Assembly (NCBI GenBank): GCA_946407175.1
Contig: CAMJNB010000053.1
Location: 1-7,641 of the forward strand
DNA from: an uncultured Selenomonadales bacterium
Lineage (GTDB): Bacteria; Bacillota_C; Negativicutes; Selenomonadales; Selenomonadaceae
Reading direction: 5' to 3'
Length of the DNA: 7,641 nt
In this document: one piece after another, positions 1 to 6,434 of the stretch
Numbering within the stretch: the first letter of the stretch is position 1
How the letters are laid out: each line of letters begins with the position of its first letter
The notes under the pieces: generated by a model
Seen by the model: the letters and a program-made list of their open reading frames with translations, nothing else
Database searches by the model: none
What the model was told of the DNA's origin: nothing
Made by a program: the position numbers and the translations under genes

Positions 1-4
1 CTCC
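1..4 (-). promoter_or_regulatory. Possible ribosome binding site of a divergent gene beyond the left edge
   Basis: Read on the minus strand, the first 13 bases are CTTTTGAAAGGAG, ending in a strong Shine-Dalgarno core exactly at the window edge. If a start codon follows within about 6-9 nt outside the window, a minus-strand gene diverges from pnp, and 1-168 would be a shared promoter region. Nothing of that gene is visible, so this rests on one short motif. Confidence 0.3.
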
Positions 5-40
5 TTTCAAAAGTTTTGTAAAAGTTATTCTGTTTTAAAA

Positions 41-68
41 TTGAAAATCCTACGCAAAAAAATAATAA
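41..68 (+). promoter_or_regulatory. Possible sigma-A-type promoter for the pnp operon
   Basis: A TTGAAA hexamer (41-46) and a TAATAA hexamer (63-68) are 16 nt apart in an A/T-rich stretch upstream of pnp. They match TTGACA and TATAAT in part only. A second TTGAAA at 89-94 has a poorer partner near 114-119. Transcription from the first site would leave a leader of about 90 nt before the pnp start. The region is so A/T-rich that such matches can arise by chance. Confidence 0.3.
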
Positions 69-151
69 ATAGCGCAAATGCTTTATCATTGAAAAGTTGC
101 AGGGAAGGAAGAAAATAATTTCTGTCGAAAATTTCAGCGTATACGTAAAAC

Positions 152-157
152 AGGAGG
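152..157 (+). promoter_or_regulatory. Ribosome binding site of pnp
   Basis: A perfect AGGAGG lies 11 nt before the ATG at 169. It decides the start: the reading frame stays open further upstream and has a TTG at 97, but no comparable ribosome binding site fits that codon, and PNPase homology begins right after 169. The spacing is slightly long; the in-frame ATG at 184 would be too far away. Confidence 0.8.
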
Positions 158-168
158 AACAAATTTAT

Positions 169-2475
169 ATGGAAGTTTTTGAAATGGAACTCGGCGGCAG
201 AAAGTTGGTCGTAGAAAGCGGCAAGATGGCAAAGCAAGCAAACGGCGCTGTCTTGGTACGTTACGGAGACACGGCGGTATTGGCAACGGCAACGGCGTCA
301 GCTAAACCGCGTGAAGGTGCTGACTTTTTTCCGCTTACAGTAGACTGCGAAGAAAAAATGTATTCGGCAGGCAAAGTGCCCGGCGGCTTTTATAAGCGTG
401 AAGGCAGACCGCAAACCAGCGGCATTTTGCGCAGTAGATTAATTGACAGACCGATACGCCCGCTCTTCCCCGAAGGTTTTAGAAATGACGTTCAAATAAT
501 CGCCACGATAATTTGTTACGACCCCGATAATCAGCCGGAAATTCCCGCAATGCTCGGAGCGTCACTTGCCCTTTGCATTTCAGACATACCTTTCAACGGT
601 CCCATTGCAGGCGTGAGAGTAGGCAGGATTGACGGCGAATTTATTATCAATCCCACGCAAGAGCAAATGGAAAATACAGACCTTGACTTAATGGTTGCCG
701 GAAGTGCCGATGCCGTCATGATGGTTGAGGCAGGTGCAAATGAATTGCCGGAAGACGTAATATTGGAGGCAATTTTATTCGGTCACGAAGAAATTAAAAA
801 GCTCGTACAATTTCAAAAGGACATTACCGCGCAGATTGGCAAGCCTAAAGGTGAATTTGAACTGTTTCACCCCAATGAAGAGATTGAAGCCGCCGTACGT
901 GAAATTGCGCCTGAAAAAGTTGATGCCGCGATTCGTAACCCCGATAAGCTTGCACGCGACGCCGCCGTTGACGCAGTGCAGGAAGAAATTACCGCGCAAC
1001 TTCTTGAAAAATTTCCCGTTGAAGAATATCCCGACGTTGAAAAGGATATCGGCGAAGTCTTTTACAAAGTCAAAAAAGATGTCGTACGCAAAATGATAAC
1101 GCAGGAAAAAATTCGTCCCGACGGTCGTGAACTTGAGGAAGTTCGTCCCATAAGCTGTGAAGTCGGCTTATTCCCGCGCACGCACGGTTCCGGACTTTTT
1201 ACGCGCGGACAAACGCAAGTTTTAACCATTACAACTTTAGGTTCAATCGGTGACGAACAGATTGTTGACGGCTTAGACCCGGAGTACACTAAGCATTATA
1301 TTCACCATTACAACTTTCCAGGCTTTTCTGTAGGTGAGGCAAGACCTGCGCGCAGTCCCGGACGTCGTGAAATTGGTCACGGTGCATTGGCTGAACGTGC
1401 ACTTGTACCGGTCATTCCCGCGCTTGATGACTTTCCCTATACCATTCGACTTGTCTCGGAAGTTTTGGAGTCGAACGGCTCAAGTTCAATGGGCAGTGTT
1501 TGCGGCAGTACGTTAAGCCTTATGAATGCGGGCGTACCGATTAAACGTCCCGTCAGCGGCGTTGCAATGGGGCTTGTAAAAGACGGCGATAAACATACCA
1601 TTTTAACCGACATTCAAGGTATGGAAGACGCGCTCGGCGATATGGACTTCAAAGTTGCCGGTACCACTGAAGGCGTCACGGCGATTCAAATGGATATTAA
1701 AATTGCCGGCATTACGCGCGAAATTTTGAGTGACGCTCTTGCACAGGCTAAGCGCGGACGTTCATTCATTCTCGGCAAAATGCTTGAAGTCATAAGCGAA
1801 CCTGCGGCAGACCTTTCACCGTACGCGCCGCGCGTCATGACTACGAAAATTCCCGTTGAAAAGATTCGTGAAGTTATCGGCACCGGCGGCAAGGTTGTCA
1901 ACAAGATTATTGAGGAAACAGGCGTCACTATCGACATTAAAGACGACGGCAGTATTTTTGTCACTTCGCAGGACGTTGAAGGCATTAAACGCGCCATGAA
2001 GATGATTGAGGATATTACGCATGACTTTGAGATAGGTGAAGTCATTGAAAACGCCGTTGTAACACGCCTTGAAAGTTTCGGCGCATTCGTTGACCTTTTG
2101 CCCGGCAGAGAGGCTCTTTGCCACATTTCGCAGCTTGCCGCTCACCGTGTTGCCAATGTAGAAGACGTTGTACAAATCGGCGACATTTTAAGCGTCAAGG
2201 TTATGGAGATTGATGATCGCGGTAAAATTAACGTCAGTCATAAAGCTACTCTCGGCTTAGAGGATATTTTTGGCAATAAATCTCCGCGCAGAGACGGCGG
2301 CAATCGCGGCGGTAATTCCGGCAGTCGTAATGGTAATTCTAAAGACGTTATCGGCAAAGGCGGTTCACCTAAACGCACAAGTTCCAATCAAAATTCCAAA
2401 CCCAATCGTCCCAATTCAAATTCAAGCTACAGTTCCAATCGTCGCAACGACCGTTCGCGCAGAGACAGGGACTAG
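169..2475 (+). CDS. pnp: Polyribonucleotide nucleotidyltransferase (PNPase) with long C-terminal tail
   Basis: This cytoplasmic trimeric 3'-5' exoribonuclease uses phosphate to shorten RNA, releasing nucleoside diphosphates, and can also add tails in reverse. The 768-residue product has the full family order: first RNase PH domain (about 5-145), helical domain (about 240-310), second RNase PH domain (about 320-550), KH domain (about 555-615) and S1 domain (about 620-692). Visible motifs are the RNA-contact loop FYKREGRP (74-81; FFRR in E. coli), the phosphate-binding serines in NGSSSM (436-441), the catalytic residues D487, D493 and K495 in ALGDMDFK, and the KH loop IGTGGK (570-575). About 75 residues rich in Asn, Ser, Arg and Gly follow S1, whereas B. 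subtilis PNPase is about 705 residues and ends soon after S1. The gene is first in an apparent operon, 5 nt ahead of the sulfatase gene. The start at 169 follows from AGGAGG and homology. The identification is secure. Confidence 0.97.
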   Translation: MEVFEMELGGRKLVVESGKMAKQANGAVLVRYGDTAVLATATASAKPREGADFFPLTVDCEEKMYSAGKVPGGFYKREGRPQTSGILRSRLIDRPIRPLFPEGFRNDVQIIATIICYDPDNQPEIPAMLGASLALCISDIPFNGPIAGVRVGRIDGEFIINPTQEQMENTDLDLMVAGSADAVMMVEAGANELPEDVILEAILFGHEEIKKLVQFQKDITAQIGKPKGEFELFHPNEEIEAAVREIAPEKVDAAIRNPDKLARDAAVDAVQEEITAQLLEKFPVEEYPDVEKDIGEVFYKVKKDVVRKMITQEKIRPDGRELEEVRPISCEVGLFPRTHGSGLFTRGQTQVLTITTLGSIGDEQIVDGLDPEYTKHYIHHYNFPGFSVGEARPARSPGRREIGHGALAERALVPVIPALDDFPYTIRLVSEVLESNGSSSMGSVCGSTLSLMNAGVPIKRPVSGVAMGLVKDGDKHTILTDIQGMEDALGDMDFKVAGTTEGVTAIQMDIKIAGITREILSDALAQAKRGRSFILGKMLEVISEPAADLSPYAPRVMTTKIPVEKIREVIGTGGKVVNKIIEETGVTIDIKDDGSIFVTSQDVEGIKRAMKMIEDITHDFEIGEVIENAVVTRLESFGAFVDLLPGREALCHISQLAAHRVANVEDVVQIGDILSVKVMEIDDRGKINVSHKATLGLEDIFGNKSPRRDGGNRGGNSGSRNGNSKDVIGKGGSPKRTSSNQNSKPNRPNSNSSYSSNRRNDRSRRDRD
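2281..2472 (+). other. Low-complexity region encoding the PNPase C-terminal tail
   Basis: The last 60 or so codons of pnp (residues about 705-768) encode an Arg/Gly/Asn/Ser-rich, strongly basic and presumably disordered tail. It includes [12 protein letters not shown] and [17 protein letters not shown] stretches. Basic tails after S1 occur in some PNPases, where they are thought to add RNA contacts or protein docking; that role is inferred here. The segment also contains VIGKGG (residues 727-732), which resembles the KH-domain loop. Confidence 0.75.
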
Positions 2476-2480
2476 GTAAA

Positions 2481-4475
2481 ATGAAACTTTCAAAAAAATT
2501 TTTAAAAGCACTTTCAGTGTCGTTGGCATTTACATTGGCGCCTGCCGCAACTTTCGACATTTCGTCCGCGCAGGCTAAAGACGCCACACCAATTACCGCG
2601 CAGGCAAATTCTACGTGGTATGACGTGCTTAACTTTGATGACGAGAGTGAAAAAGAAAACGCCTTGCGCGGCTTAATCGAGGCGCCGAAGGCGTTGGTAA
2701 TTTATGACGATAAAGGCAATGTCGTTTGGAATGTCGCGCAACGTGACTATATGAAGTCTGCGGAAAAAATTCCCGCCACCGTCAATCCCAGTCTTTGGCG
2801 AAACACGCTGAACAATTCATACGCCGGCTTGTTTGAAGTTTGCGAAGGCATTTACCAAGTTCGCGGCTACGATATGGCGAACATAACTTTCATACGTACA
2901 AACAGCGGCTGGATTGTCTTCGATGTGCTGATGTGCAAAGAAACTGCGCGGCAAGCGGTAGAGTTAATGGAAAAGCATTTCGGCAAGCTTAATATCAAGG
3001 CGGTGCTGTACAGTCACAGTCACATTGATCACTACGGCGGCATTGAAGGCGTTATCGATAAAAACAGCGTTGCCGATAAAAACTTGCCGCTGAATGAACA
3101 GATTAACTCCGGTAAAGTTGCGATTATCGCGCCGGAAGGATTTTTGCAACACGCCGCATCTGAAAATATTTATGTCGGCGTTGCAATGGGGCGACGCGCT
3201 CAATATCAGTACGGCACGCCGCTTGCAGGTAATGACACCGGCTCAATGTCAATCGGCATAGGCTTGGGACAAGCTCAAGGAAGTATTTCTCTTATCGCGC
3301 CGACGTATGACGTTAAGACGAATGAGACTATTAACATTGACGGCTTGGAAATACAATTTCAACTTACGCCGAATACGGAGGCACCTGCCGAAATGAATGC
3401 GTACTTCCCTAAATATCACGCGTTATGGCTGGCGGAAAATTGTACCGGTACAATGCACAACCTTTACACTCTGCGCGGCGCTGAAGTTCGTGACGCCGCC
3501 GCATGGTCGCATTACATTTTGCAAGCTCAACAACTTTTCGGAAAAAATCTCGACGTTGTATTTCAAAGCCACAACTGGCCGCATTGGGGACGTGAAAATA
3601 TTCAGCGCTACATGGAAGATACCGCCGCAGTTTACAAGTACATTCACGATCAAACTTTGCACTACGTAAATCAAGGCTACACGTCGACTGAAATTTCCAA
3701 TATGATTAAGTTGCCCGACGCGCTGAATAAAATTTGGTACACGCGCCAATACTACGGTACACTTTCGCACAACTCTAAGGCGGTTTATCAAAAATATATC
3801 GGCTGGTACGATGCAAACCCCGTTAATTTGAATTTACTGCCTCCTGCCGAATCTGCCAAAAAGTTGGTTGAATATCTCGGCGATACCGACGCAGTTTTGG
3901 CTAAGGCGCGTAAAGATTTTGAAAAGGGCGAATATCAATGGGTCGCGCAGATTACCAAAGAATTAATTTTTGCCAATCCCAAAAATCAGGCGGCACGTGA
4001 ACTTTGTGCAGACGCGCTTGAACAGCTTGCCTATCAAGCTGAAAGCGGTACGTGGCGAAATTGCTACTTGGTAGGAGCGTTGGAACTGCGTAAAGGCAAA
4101 AACGATACGTCGTTGGGCGGCAACCTTCAAAGTATGATGAACGGGCTGACTATGGAAATGGCGCTTGATTATCTTGCAATAGCCAATGACGCATTGGACG
4201 CGCAGAATGACGACGTTTCAATTAACCTAAATGTCACCGATACCGGAGAAAAATTCTTTATCGAAAGAAAGCACGGCGTCTTTTTAGTTTATAAAAATGA
4301 AAACCGTACCAATGCCGCCGCCGCGTTAAATTGCACAAAGGAGCAATTCTTCGCGCTGATTTTCGGACAAAATAATTTGGCGCAGAATCAAATTACCGGC
4401 GACGGTGCGGCGATACCAAAACTTTTTGCTCACTGTAAAACCTTTTCGCGAAATTTTAACATCGTCGAGCCTTAA
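2481..4475 (+). CDS. Secreted alkyl sulfatase, metallo-beta-lactamase fold (SdsA1/BDS1 type)
   Basis: The enzyme is predicted to hydrolyse sulfate esters of alkyl chains (SDS-like compounds) to alcohol and sulfate with a two-zinc site. Its 664 residues begin with a signal peptide: KKFLK, a hydrophobic core, then a likely cut after AQA (about residue 32). There is no lipobox, so a periplasmic or released protein is likely. The zinc motif HSHIDH gives H179, H181, D183 and H184. E300 (TEAPAEMN), E319 (AEN) and H364 (QSHNWPHWG) have the same spacings as the metal ligands of P. aeruginosa SdsA1 as I recall them, and R332 in LRGA is also present. A helical dimerisation region (about 455-540) and an SCP2-like domain (about 545-655) follow, giving the full family layout. 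The signal peptide fixes the start. The upstream Shine-Dalgarno is weak (AGG at 2474-2476) and the start is 5 nt after the pnp stop, which suggests translational coupling. The natural substrate is unknown; the family call is strong. Confidence 0.93.
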   Translation: MKLSKKFLKALSVSLAFTLAPAATFDISSAQAKDATPITAQANSTWYDVLNFDDESEKENALRGLIEAPKALVIYDDKGNVVWNVAQRDYMKSAEKIPATVNPSLWRNTLNNSYAGLFEVCEGIYQVRGYDMANITFIRTNSGWIVFDVLMCKETARQAVELMEKHFGKLNIKAVLYSHSHIDHYGGIEGVIDKNSVADKNLPLNEQINSGKVAIIAPEGFLQHAASENIYVGVAMGRRAQYQYGTPLAGNDTGSMSIGIGLGQAQGSISLIAPTYDVKTNETINIDGLEIQFQLTPNTEAPAEMNAYFPKYHALWLAENCTGTMHNLYTLRGAEVRDAAAWSHYILQAQQLFGKNLDVVFQSHNWPHWGRENIQRYMEDTAAVYKYIHDQTLHYVNQGYTSTEISNMIKLPDALNKIWYTRQYYGTLSHNSKAVYQKYIGWYDANPVNLNLLPPAESAKKLVEYLGDTDAVLAKARKDFEKGEYQWVAQITKELIFANPKNQAARELCADALEQLAYQAESGTWRNCYLVGALELRKGKNDTSLGGNLQSMMNGLTMEMALDYLAIANDALDAQNDDVSINLNVTDTGEKFFIERKHGVFLVYKNENRTNAAAALNCTKEQFFALIFGQNNLAQNQITGDGAAIPKLFAHCKTFSRNFNIVEP

Positions 4476-4484
4476 CGCCTATTT

Positions 4485-4495
4485 AAGGAAGTGAT
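4485..4495 (+). promoter_or_regulatory. Ribosome binding site that decides the start of the DUF4367-like gene
   Basis: AAGGAAGTGAT matches the anti-Shine-Dalgarno complement AAGGAGGTGAT at all but one position. Its GTG (4491-4493) is in frame and could be mistaken for a start codon, but it lies inside the site. The TTG at 4500 is 8 nt after the GGAAG core, an ideal distance; the ATG at 4506 is 14 nt away. Confidence 0.75.
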
Positions 4496-4499
4496 AACA

Positions 4500-5492
4500 T
4501 TGAAAATGAAATTCGGTTTGGCGTTGGCACTATCCGTACTGTTTCAACTGCCTACACTAAATGCCGCGCCCATTGACAGGGAAGTTGCAATTTTGGCGTC
4601 GGAGCAATCTCAAGGCAACAATGAAACTACACAAACTCCACCTTCCACGTCAAAACCGCAAAAAAAATCTAAGCAGGAACTTGAGGCAGAAAAAAAGCGC
4701 CTTCGTGAAGAAAGACGCGCAGAAGAAAGAAAAATGAAAGAAGAAAGAGAAACTGCGCGTAAACAGATTGAAGAAGGCAAGAAAGAGGAAATTAAAACTA
4801 CCGACAATCGCCGTACCAATCCTCCTACGCGCCGCACTTCTACCGGTACACGTGATGACAACACTCAAGCCGCTACGTCCGATTCAACGCCTTCAGTAGC
4901 ACCTGCAACTAACTCTAATCCTACGACTAATACTAATCCTACGACTAATGCTAATCCTGCAACTAATTCTAATCCTGTCGCTAATACTAATCCTAATGTC
5001 AGCACGAATACCAATCCCAACGTCAACAAACCTGCCAACACTAACGCGACGCCTTCTGTAGGCATACCCAATCCTTTGAAACCTTACGCAAGTTTTGAGG
5101 ATCTTTCAAAGGCGGTGGGGTTTACTCCGCTGTACCTGCCGAAAAAATCCGGCTACAGCGTGAATGAAATTTACAGTCTTGACAATAAAGTTGCTGAAGT
5201 TCGGTACGGTCGGCGTTGGGAGCCGGAAGTTAATTTGATTATTCGCACGTACAAGCGCGCGCCGAATGAAGAGTTGAAAGATATCAGCGGCGTTTACGGC
5301 GTCAAGTGGCGAATTGATACCACTGCAAACACTACGATTTACATTGCGAAGGTTAATGACGCTACGAATGTTGCGGCGTGGGCGGTAGGCGATTATACTT
5401 TTTCAGCCTACGTGGAAAATCTTTCTTTCGCCGCATTTCATACGCTTGTAGTTGAAGAGCTTGTAGATTTATCCAAGCATTATTTTGTTTAG
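4500..5492 (+). CDS. Secreted protein: coiled coil, Asn/Pro/Thr repeat linker and DUF4367-like domain
   Basis: From the TTG start the product has 330 residues in four parts. A signal peptide (MKMK, hydrophobic core, likely cut near residues 22-23, LNAA) has no lipobox, so the protein should be exported. A highly charged Lys/Glu/Arg segment (about 55-100) should form a helix or coiled coil. A linker (about 101-192) is rich in Asn, Thr and Pro, with a six-residue repeat of the form TNxNPx at about 137-174. The C-terminal domain (about 193-330) has features I associate with DUF4367: a SFEDLSKAVGF opening, a LPKKSGY stretch, a strand-rich middle, DISGVYG, and a VAAWAVGDYTFS-like strand before a final helix. 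DUF4367 has no established activity; it is found in surface proteins and in anti-sigma-like proteins of Bacillota. The protein may be a periplasmic or wall-spanning sensor or scaffold, which is inference only. It is the last gene of the pnp cluster, before a terminator. The gene is certain; the domain call is moderately sure. Confidence 0.85.
   Translation: MKMKFGLALALSVLFQLPTLNAAPIDREVAILASEQSQGNNETTQTPPSTSKPQKKSKQELEAEKKRLREERRAEERKMKEERETARKQIEEGKKEEIKTTDNRRTNPPTRRTSTGTRDDNTQAATSDSTPSVAPATNSNPTTNTNPTTNANPATNSNPVANTNPNVSTNTNPNVNKPANTNATPSVGIPNPLKPYASFEDLSKAVGFTPLYLPKKSGYSVNEIYSLDNKVAEVRYGRRWEPEVNLIIRTYKRAPNEELKDISGVYGVKWRIDTTANTTIYIAKVNDATNVAAWAVGDYTFSAYVENLSFAAFHTLVVEELVDLSKHYFV
4908..5021 (+). 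repeat. Imperfect 18-bp tandem repeat inside the DUF4367-like gene
   Basis: Units start at 4908, 4926, 4944, 4962 and 4980, each of the form ACTAATnCTAATCCTnnn and encoding T-N-[STA]-N-P-x. After a 6-nt interruption a more diverged unit follows at 5004-5021. The first five units are very alike and use AAT and CCT almost throughout. The later part uses mixed AAT/AAC and CCC/CCT, so the front units look like the younger expansion. Unit length is a multiple of three, so copy-number changes would keep the frame. Confidence 0.85.
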
Positions 5493-5497
5493 CAGGT

Positions 5498-5532
5498 AGC
5501 CGGTAGCGGTTAATGGCTAACGGCTAATTTTT
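5498..5532 (+). terminator. Rho-independent terminator of the pnp operon
   Basis: AGCCGGTAGC (5498-5507) and GCTAACGGCT (5516-5525) form a 10-bp stem with one mismatch and an 8-nt loop, followed by AATTTTT ending at 5532. It starts 5 nt after the stop of the DUF4367-like gene. On the minus strand the same hairpin has no T-run after it, so it should act on plus-strand transcription only. The right arm overlaps the final codons and stop of the convergent transporter gene. Confidence 0.8.
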
Positions 5533-6386
5533 AACTGCGTCACGATAATTCCGGCGAACATCAGCACGCAACCAAAAATTTCACGTCCCGTCATAACTTC
5601 GCCGAGTAAAAGCCAGCCCGACACCGCGCCGAAAATCGCCTCAAAGCTCATCAAAATTGCCGCTGCAGAAGGTTCAGCGTACTTTTGACCGTAAATTTGC
5701 AAAGTAAACGCAACGCCCGAACTCATCACGCCGCCGTACAAAATCGGTACCGCCGCGCTGAAAATTGCGTCAAGCGTAGGATTTTCAAAAAGCATCATTG
5801 CCGCGAAACTTAAAACTGCGGTGGTGAAAGCTTGACCGGTTGAAAGTTCCATTGCGTCGACACTGTTTGCGAATCTGTCAACAAGTAAAATTTGCACCGT
5901 CCAAAAAAATGCGCCGATTAATAAAAGTACGTCACCGAAATTTACGCTGAACTCTTCATTAAGCGCCAAAAAATATAATCCCGTTATCGCGAGAAACGCG
6001 CCGATCCAATTTTCGGTGCGTATTTTTTTGCCGATTAATACAGAGACCAGTGGCACGAAAACTATGTAAAGGCAGGTGATAAACGCCGCCTTGCCGGCCG
6101 TAGTGTAGAGCATTGCCACTTGCTGAAATGAACTTGCCGCAAATAAGCTTATGCCGATTAAAAGCCCCGTCAAAAAGCCGCGTCCATAACGGTTTTGAAG
6201 TCGTTCTTTTGTACGTTGCCGCCGCGTAAACCATAACACGGCAGTCAATGCCAAGACGCCGATAAAATATCTTGCCGCCGCGTATGAAAAAGGTCCCAAG
6301 CCTTCCATGCCGCTCATCTGCGCGACGAAAGTTGTGCCCCAAAAAAAAGACGCGCCGAGTAACATCAGCGCTCCACGTAATTGCAT
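5517..6386 (-). CDS. EamA/DMT-superfamily transporter (RhaT-like)
   Basis: This is a predicted inner-membrane exporter or permease of the drug/metabolite transporter superfamily, probably driven by an ion gradient. The 289 residues contain about ten hydrophobic helices arranged as two EamA repeats. The first repeat ends with AGKAAFITCLYIVFVPL (about 97-113) and a GKK boundary. The second shows the typical EPSAAAILMSFEAIFGA (about 238-254), then LLLGE and a final helix near 267-285. The length is normal for the family. ATG at 6386 is preceded on the same strand by GGGAAGTG (6400-6393), a well-placed ribosome binding site. The gene lies 48 nt downstream of the radical SAM gene on the same strand, probably in one transcript. 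Substrates of EamA proteins range from amino acids and nucleosides to sugars and cannot be read from the sequence; export of the radical SAM product is only a guess. Confidence 0.93.
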   Translation of the reverse strand: MQLRGALMLLGASFFWGTTFVAQMSGMEGLGPFSYAAARYFIGVLALTAVLWFTRRQRTKERLQNRYGRGFLTGLLIGISLFAASSFQQVAMLYTTAGKAAFITCLYIVFVPLVSVLIGKKIRTENWIGAFLAITGLYFLALNEEFSVNFGDVLLLIGAFFWTVQILLVDRFANSVDAMELSTGQAFTTAVLSFAAMMLFENPTLDAIFSAAVPILYGGVMSSGVAFTLQIYGQKYAEPSAAAILMSFEAIFGAVSGWLLLGEVMTGREIFGCVLMFAGIIVTQLKISR

Positions 6387-6392
6387 TTTTTA

Positions 6393-6400
6393 CACTTCCC
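6393..6400 (-). promoter_or_regulatory. Ribosome binding site of the EamA transporter gene
   Basis: On the minus strand GGGAAGTG precedes the ATG at 6386, with about 8 nt between the GGGAAG core and the start codon. It supports this start and shows that the transporter has its own translation signal and does not depend on coupling with the radical SAM gene. Confidence 0.65.
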
Positions 6401-6429
6401 AAAAACTTTTGCGTAGTCTTAAAATTTTT
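6401..6429 (-). other. A/T-only inverted repeat between the radical SAM and transporter genes
   Basis: AAAAACTTTT (6401-6410) and AAAATTTTT (6421-6429) can pair as nine A-U pairs with one bulged base and a 10-nt loop. With no G-C pairs the stem is weak and does not look like a normal terminator. It could modulate read-through or mRNA processing, or be a by-product of A/T richness. Confidence 0.3.
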
Positions 6430-6434
6430 CTAAT

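Noticed and set aside
50..59. CTACGCAAAA shared with the minus strand at 6407-6416 as a regulatory repeat
   Set aside because: Ten-base matches are expected many times by chance in a window of this size, and no wider similarity surrounds them.
111..133. Small hairpin AATTTC-TGTC-GAAAATT in the pnp leader as a PNPase autoregulatory element
   Set aside because: The stem is only about six mostly A-U pairs with a bulge, far weaker than the RNase III-cleaved stem known from E. coli pnp.
97..168. N-terminal extension of PNPase from the TTG at 97
   Set aside because: No ribosome binding site fits the TTG, the extra 24 residues do not match PNPase starts, and AGGAGG at 152-157 points to the ATG at 169.
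25..237. Minus-strand open frame of 70 codons over the pnp leader
   Set aside because: It overlaps the pnp start and its binding site, is Phe/Leu-rich as expected from A/T-rich reverse strand, and resembles no protein I know.
1686..2175. Two overlapping minus-strand open frames (146 and 119 codons) inside pnp
   Set aside because: They lie opposite the strongly conserved second RNase PH, KH and S1 coding region and look like reverse-strand shadows.
4908..5021. CRISPR-like array
   Set aside because: The 18-bp units are contiguous, have no spacers, and keep the reading frame of a coding gene.
4865..5071. Hydrophobic minus-strand frame rich in Leu/Val/Gly opposite the repeat linker
   Set aside because: Its periodic LVLGLVL-like pattern is simply the reverse of the TNxNPx repeat, with no start context of its own.
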